Below are positions 60,632 through 64,000 of a DNA stretch of 64,000 nt, piece by piece (position 1 is the stretch's first letter; each line of letters begins with the position of its first letter). Both the position numbers and the translations under genes were made by a program. Source of the stretch: Novosphingobium sp. KCTC 2891 (GTDB lineage Bacteria > Pseudomonadota > Alphaproteobacteria > Sphingomonadales > Sphingomonadaceae); the NCBI RefSeq assembly GCF_025938155.1, contig NZ_JAPCZG010000003.1, forward strand, positions 310,001-374,000. Reading direction: 5' to 3'. The notes beneath the pieces are model-generated. The model was given only the letters and a program-made list of their open reading frames with translations. It was not told where the DNA came from and did no database searches.

Positions 60632-61639
60632 TCAGATCTGCACCAGAGTCTTGCCGATGGTCTTGCCACTCATCAGTTCGATGAAGGCCTCCGGCAGCTT
60701 CTCCAGCCCTTCGCGCACGTTCTCAAGCGGCTTGAGCCTGCCCTCGGCGAACAGCCGGTCGAGCATGGCCTGCGCCTCACCCAGCACCTCCGGGTGATCG
60801 TAGGTGATGAAGCCGCGCATGTTGAGGCGATTGACCACCAGCTGCCACAGGTTGCGGTTGCCGTGCGGATTGTCGGCATCGTTGTACTGCGCGATCATGC
60901 CGCACACCGCGATCCGGCCGTGCAGGCGCATCAGCGGCAGCACCGCGTCGAGCGTGTCGCCGCCCACATTGTCGAAATAGACGTCGATGCCTTCGGGCGC
61001 GGCCTCGCGGATCGCGGCGGAAAGGTCGGCCACCGCCTTGTAGTCGATGGCCACGTCCGCACCCAGATCCTTGACGATGCGCGCCTTGTCAGGGCCGCCG
61101 GCGAGGCCGATCACGCGGCAACCCGCGGCCTTGGCCAGCTGCACAACGGTGCTGCCGGTCGCTCCGGCGGCGGCGCTCACCAGCACGGTTTCGCCGGGCT
61201 TGGCCTTGCCGATTTCGAACAGGCCGACCCACGCGGTCAGGCCCACCGGGCCGAGCGCGCCCATGTAATGCTGCAACGGCACGCCGTCCTGCGCCTCGAC
61301 CTTTTCGAGACCCAGCGCGTCGCCCTTGATCACGTAGTATTCCGACCAGGTCGCCATTGTGCGCAGCAAGGTGCCCACCGGCCACTGCGGATCGTTCGAT
61401 TCGACCACTTCGCCCAGCGACATCCCGTTGATCGGCGCGCCGATGGCGACCGGCGGCAGGTAGCTCGGGCGGTCATCGAGGAATCCGCGGATCGCCGGAT
61501 CGCACGAACACACGCGCATCCGCACGAGAATCTCGCCGGGGCCGATCTGCGGCATCGGCGCGCTCGCGAGCGCAAAGTCTTCCGGGACCGGCACGCCCTG
61601 AGGGCGGCGGGTCAGCACGATCTGGCGTATCTCTCCCAT
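60632..61639 (-). CDS. NADP-dependent medium-chain oxidoreductase
   Basis: A 335-residue zinc-free MDR, third of the family here. MGEIRQIVLTRRPQGVPVPEDF, SAAAGATGSTVVQLAKAAGCRVIGLAGG and YFDNVGGDTLDAVL are diagnostic. It is closest to the 49504 product (shared RRPxGxPxPEDF, and AQYN where that protein has SEYN). It heads a minus-strand operon with SDR, VOC and ferredoxin genes, divergent from a SnoaL-like gene. Likely reduces a conjugated ketone. Confidence 0.88.
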   Translation of the reverse strand: MGEIRQIVLTRRPQGVPVPEDFALASAPMPQIGPGEILVRMRVCSCDPAIRGFLDDRPSYLPPVAIGAPINGMSLGEVVESNDPQWPVGTLLRTMATWSEYYVIKGDALGLEKVEAQDGVPLQHYMGALGPVGLTAWVGLFEIGKAKPGETVLVSAAAGATGSTVVQLAKAAGCRVIGLAGGPDKARIVKDLGADVAIDYKAVADLSAAIREAAPEGIDVYFDNVGGDTLDAVLPLMRLHGRIAVCGMIAQYNDADNPHGNRNLWQLVVNRLNMRGFITYDHPEVLGEAQAMLDRLFAEGRLKPLENVREGLEKLPEAFIELMSGKTIGKTLVQI

Positions 61640-61675
61640 CCCTGCGCCTTACTGCAAGGCGGGTCTCGTCCCCGG

Positions 61676-61691
61676 CTAGCCATTGGGCTAG
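61676..61691. promoter_or_regulatory. Inverted repeat CTAGCC-ATTG-GGCTAG
   Basis: A perfect 6-base inverted repeat in the 129-base divergent gap between the MDR operon and the SnoaL-like gene. CTAG is generally rare in bacterial DNA, which makes two copies in one repeat more notable. Possible operator. Confidence 0.4.
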
Positions 61692-61768
61692 GTTTGCCGC
61701 CGAGCGGAATGCGAGAGACAGCAGGGGTAAGCCCGACGGGGCAACATCAGTGTGAGGAGCTTGAGACA

Positions 61769-62173
61769 ATGACCCCCGAAGAAATGCAGCAGTTCGTCGT
61801 CGACCTCTATGCCGCCACCGGCACCGGCGATTGGGACAAGGTTTCGACCATGCTCACCGACGACTTCTTCTGCAGCGAAGCCGATACGCTCCCGATGAAG
61901 GGCGTGTACAAGGGCAAGAACGCGCTGCGCGAGCTCTACGTCAAGGTCATGGGCCTGATGGACGTCGCCGGGCTGGACGTGGTGGAAACCACGGTCGGCA
62001 AGGACCACGCGGTTACCATCCTGTCGTTCCAGTTCGCCGATCCTTCGCTCGAGCGCGCGTACCTGTGCGAGATGTTCCGTTTCCGCGACGGCAAGGTCTG
62101 CGAGATCAAGCCGTTCTATTATGATCCGGCGCCGATCATCGCAGCGTGTGCGGCAAAGCAGCAGGCCGCCTGA
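61769..62173 (+). CDS. SnoaL-like / ketosteroid-isomerase-fold protein
   Basis: A 134-residue NTF2-fold protein, the most distant of the four here. MTPEEMQQFVVDLYAATGTGDWDKVSTMLTDDF is the typical helical start, then GVYKGKNALRELYV and strands YLCEMFRFRDGKVCEIKPFYYD. ATG at 61769 with GAGGAG upstream. It is alone on the plus strand. Candidate isomerase or lactonase-like enzyme, or a small ligand carrier. Confidence 0.78.
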   Translation: MTPEEMQQFVVDLYAATGTGDWDKVSTMLTDDFFCSEADTLPMKGVYKGKNALRELYVKVMGLMDVAGLDVVETTVGKDHAVTILSFQFADPSLERAYLCEMFRFRDGKVCEIKPFYYDPAPIIAACAAKQQAA

Positions 62174-62315
62174 CAGGCCTGATTTTTGCGGCGTATGGTT
62201 TATGCCGCAGTAATTATGCGAGAGCCTGATTTTTTGATGAAATGGCGGAAATCCTGCATTTCGTAACGGTTCGTCGCTTACGATTGTGCAAGGATTTTCC
62301 GCTATTTCCCTTCCG

Positions 62316-64000
62316 GTGAGCAAGCTTACCGATACAGGCGCGCAGTCGCTGCCACGCAAACTTCCGGCCGCGGCGATCCTCGGACTGTCGGACCCGGCAG
62401 AGGGTGATTGGGCGCGCCTTCGGGGGATGCAGTATTCCAGCCTCGCCCGCCTGACCGCGGTGCGGATGCTGGCGCACGGCCTGTCTGCACTGCTGGTCGT
62501 CCAGGCGCTGAGCAGCGCCATCAACATCCTGATCTTGCTGGCCTGGGTGGCGATTTTGTTCGGCGTGCTGATCTATGGCGCGCGCTTCGACCGCAGTCTG
62601 GAAGACGCCGACCGGCGCCGCATGACCCGCCAGGAAATTCACTACCAGACGGTCAGTACGGTCCTGTCCGCGCTTGTCTGGACGGTGCCGATGCTGGCGT
62701 TCTCGCCCTTCGGCAGCGAAGAGCAGCGGTTGGTGCTTTGGGCGATCATGGCGATGCTGATGGCGGGCACCGCCGTCGCCTTTGCCGCGGTGCCGCTGGG
62801 CACCGTGCTGTTCTGTGCGATTCTGGGGCTGTCGGGTGTCGCCACCTTTGCCTTCTACGGGGCCTATGTCGCTGCGGCCGTTGCCTGCACGTTCGCCATC
62901 GTCGTCGCCATCGGCAGCCTCGAGGCCGCGCGCACGTTCATCGGCGGCAAGGTGGCCGAGGCGGGGGTCGCGGAAAAGAGCGAGGTCGTCTCGCTGCTTC
63001 TGCGCGAGTTCGAGGAAGGCGAAGCGGACTGGCTGTGGCAGGTCGATACCGCGCGCCGCGTCCGCTCGGTATCGCCGCGTTTCGCTTTCGCGCTCGGCCA
63101 GGATCCCGAAGACATCGACGGCAAGCCGCTGATACAGCTGATCGCCGGGCCTTCGTGGGAAAGCGGCCACTTCCATTCCTCGCTGCACGATCTGGCCGAA
63201 AAGCTGAAGCGGCGCGAGAGCTTTGCCAACCTGCTGGTGCGTGTCACGCTTCACGGCAACCATCGCTGGTGGGAACTCTCAGCCTCGCCCAAGGTGGACG
63301 ACAACGGCAATTTCACCGGCTTCCGCGGGGTTGGCTCCGATGTGACGGAGCAGCGCGAAAGCTCCGAGAAGATTGCCTACCTTGCGCGCTACGACACGCT
63401 GACCCGGCTGCCCAACCGCATGATGCTGACCGAGGCGCTGGGCGATGCGATGCGCGCGGCGGACCAGTGGCGCACGCGCTGTGCCTTCCTGATGATCGAC
63501 CTCGACCGGTTCAAGGCGGTCAACGATACGCTGGGTCACCTCGTCGGCGATCAGTTGCTGGCGATGGTGTCGGACCGGCTCAAGGCGCTGATGACCGAAA
63601 ACGAACTGTGCGGCCGGCTCGGCGGCGACGAGTTCGCCATCGTCATCCGCGATGCATCGGATTCGGAACGCACCCACGCGGTTGCGCAGGCGGTGATCTA
63701 CACGCTGTCGCAGCCCTACGAGGTCGACCACCACACGCTCTACGTCGGCGCCAGCGTCGGTTCGGCGATCGGTCCGCGCGATGGCGCCACGGTCGAGACG
63801 CTGATGCGCAATGCCGACCTCGCGCTTTACCGCGCCAAGGACGAGGGCGGGGGGCAGCACTGCACCTACGAACCTTCGCTCCACGCCCATGCCGAGGAGC
63901 GGCGCAAGCTGGAATTCTCGCTGCGCCGCGCGCTGGAACGCAACGAGTTCGCGCTGCACTACCAGCCTGTGGTGGATGCCACGAGCGAGCAGGTGCTGAG
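62316..64000 (+). CDS. Membrane PAS-GGDEF-EAL protein, 3' end outside window
   Basis: At least 561 codons. About five hydrophobic segments fill residues 45-200 (for example INILILLAWVAILFGVLIYG). A PAS domain follows at about 233-345 (DWLWQVDTARRVRSVSPRF, then FTGFRGVGSDVTEQ). The diguanylate cyclase domain has the intact GGDEF motif at about 436-440, and an EAL domain begins near residue 530 (FALHYQPVVD) before the window ends. It should make and possibly break cyclic di-GMP. GTG 62316 is used; GTG 62286 is an alternative and neither has a strong ribosome binding site. It is not obviously linked to the catabolic genes. Confidence 0.88.
   Translation, partial: MSKLTDTGAQSLPRKLPAAAILGLSDPAEGDWARLRGMQYSSLARLTAVRMLAHGLSALLVVQALSSAINILILLAWVAILFGVLIYGARFDRSLEDADRRRMTRQEIHYQTVSTVLSALVWTVPMLAFSPFGSEEQRLVLWAIMAMLMAGTAVAFAAVPLGTVLFCAILGLSGVATFAFYGAYVAAAVACTFAIVVAIGSLEAARTFIGGKVAEAGVAEKSEVVSLLLREFEEGEADWLWQVDTARRVRSVSPRFAFALGQDPEDIDGKPLIQLIAGPSWESGHFHSSLHDLAEKLKRRESFANLLVRVTLHGNHRWWELSASPKVDDNGNFTGFRGVGSDVTEQRESSEKIAYLARYDTLTRLPNRMMLTEALGDAMRAADQWRTRCAFLMIDLDRFKAVNDTLGHLVGDQLLAMVSDRLKALMTENELCGRLGGDEFAIVIRDASDSERTHAVAQAVIYTLSQPYEVDHHTLYVGASVGSAIGPRDGATVETLMRNADLALYRAKDEGGGQHCTYEPSLHAHAEERRKLEFSLRRALERNEFALHYQPVVDATSEQVL

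Noticed and set aside
62214-63263. 349-codon minus-strand open frame at the right edge
   Set aside because: Opposite strand carries transmembrane, PAS and GGDEF domains in one continuous frame.
1-64000. tRNA, rRNA, CRISPR array, insertion sequence or prophage
   Set aside because: No cloverleaf, array of spaced repeats, transposase, integrase or terminal inverted repeats were seen; apart from the R1/R6 tract, repeats are short.

Overview
The window is GC-rich, densely packed DNA with almost no gap over 200 bases. Gene content points to an alphaproteobacterium of the sphingomonad group (Novosphingobium or a close relative). The pointers are two TonB-dependent receptors of the sphingomonad catabolic type, seven single-component-type Rieske oxygenase alpha subunits, many short-chain dehydrogenases, and AtuA-like and beta-oxidation genes. 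The genus is inferred from gene content; there is no rRNA or other marker here. I see no tRNA, rRNA, insertion sequence, CRISPR array or prophage.

Left part (1-21.9 kb), acyl-CoA chemistry. An AtuA-family gene (cut by the window edge) diverges from a beta-oxidation operon of two acyl-CoA dehydrogenases, a nitronate-monooxygenase-like flavoprotein, an SDR and a fused enoyl-CoA hydratase/3-hydroxyacyl-CoA dehydrogenase. A GT39-like membrane glycosyltransferase follows. A minus-strand operon then encodes an OB-fold DUF35 protein, a thiolase-fold protein whose active site looks like a retro-aldolase, an acyl-CoA dehydrogenase, a 2-oxoacid dehydrogenase E1alpha/E1beta/E2 (the E2 carries two subunit-binding domains) and a VOC protein. 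Next come a hydrolase, a class III PHA synthase locus with a very short PhaE-like partner and a LuxR-type regulator, and a lone small acyl-CoA dehydrogenase.

Middle part (22-50.5 kb), the oxygenase island. Seven Rieske alpha subunits of three subfamilies (R1 22.8-24.2, R2 29.8-31.2, R3 32.4-33.7, R4 34.8-36.1, R5 38.5-39.7, R6 45.5-46.9, R7 46.9-48.1 kb) sit in divergently paired operons. Their neighbours are SDRs, small NTF2-fold (SnoaL-like) proteins, VOC proteins, EthD proteins, a ThuA protein, a TIM-barrel isomerase, a TetR regulator, an acyl-CoA ligase and two fumarate-reductase/ketosteroid-dehydrogenase-type flavoproteins. One of these flavoproteins carries a Tat signal and is followed by a monoheme c-type cytochrome. 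I find no Rieske beta subunit of standard size and no ferredoxin reductase.

Right part (48-62.2 kb), uptake and accessory enzymes. There are two TonB receptors, three medium-chain NADP-dependent reductases each paired with an SDR or ThuA gene, one Rieske [2Fe-2S] ferredoxin (the only electron carrier in the window that could serve the oxygenases), and more VOC and SnoaL proteins. The window ends in a membrane-bound PAS-GGDEF-EAL protein that runs off the edge.

A consistent reading is a pathway for a large polycyclic or terpenoid, possibly steroid-like, compound. The receptors would take it up, the oxygenases and dehydrogenases would oxidise it, the ligase would activate it, and the acyl-CoA dehydrogenases, aldolase-like protein and hydratase would shorten it. 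The substrate cannot be read from the sequence; no extradiol ring-cleavage dioxygenase or P450 is present.
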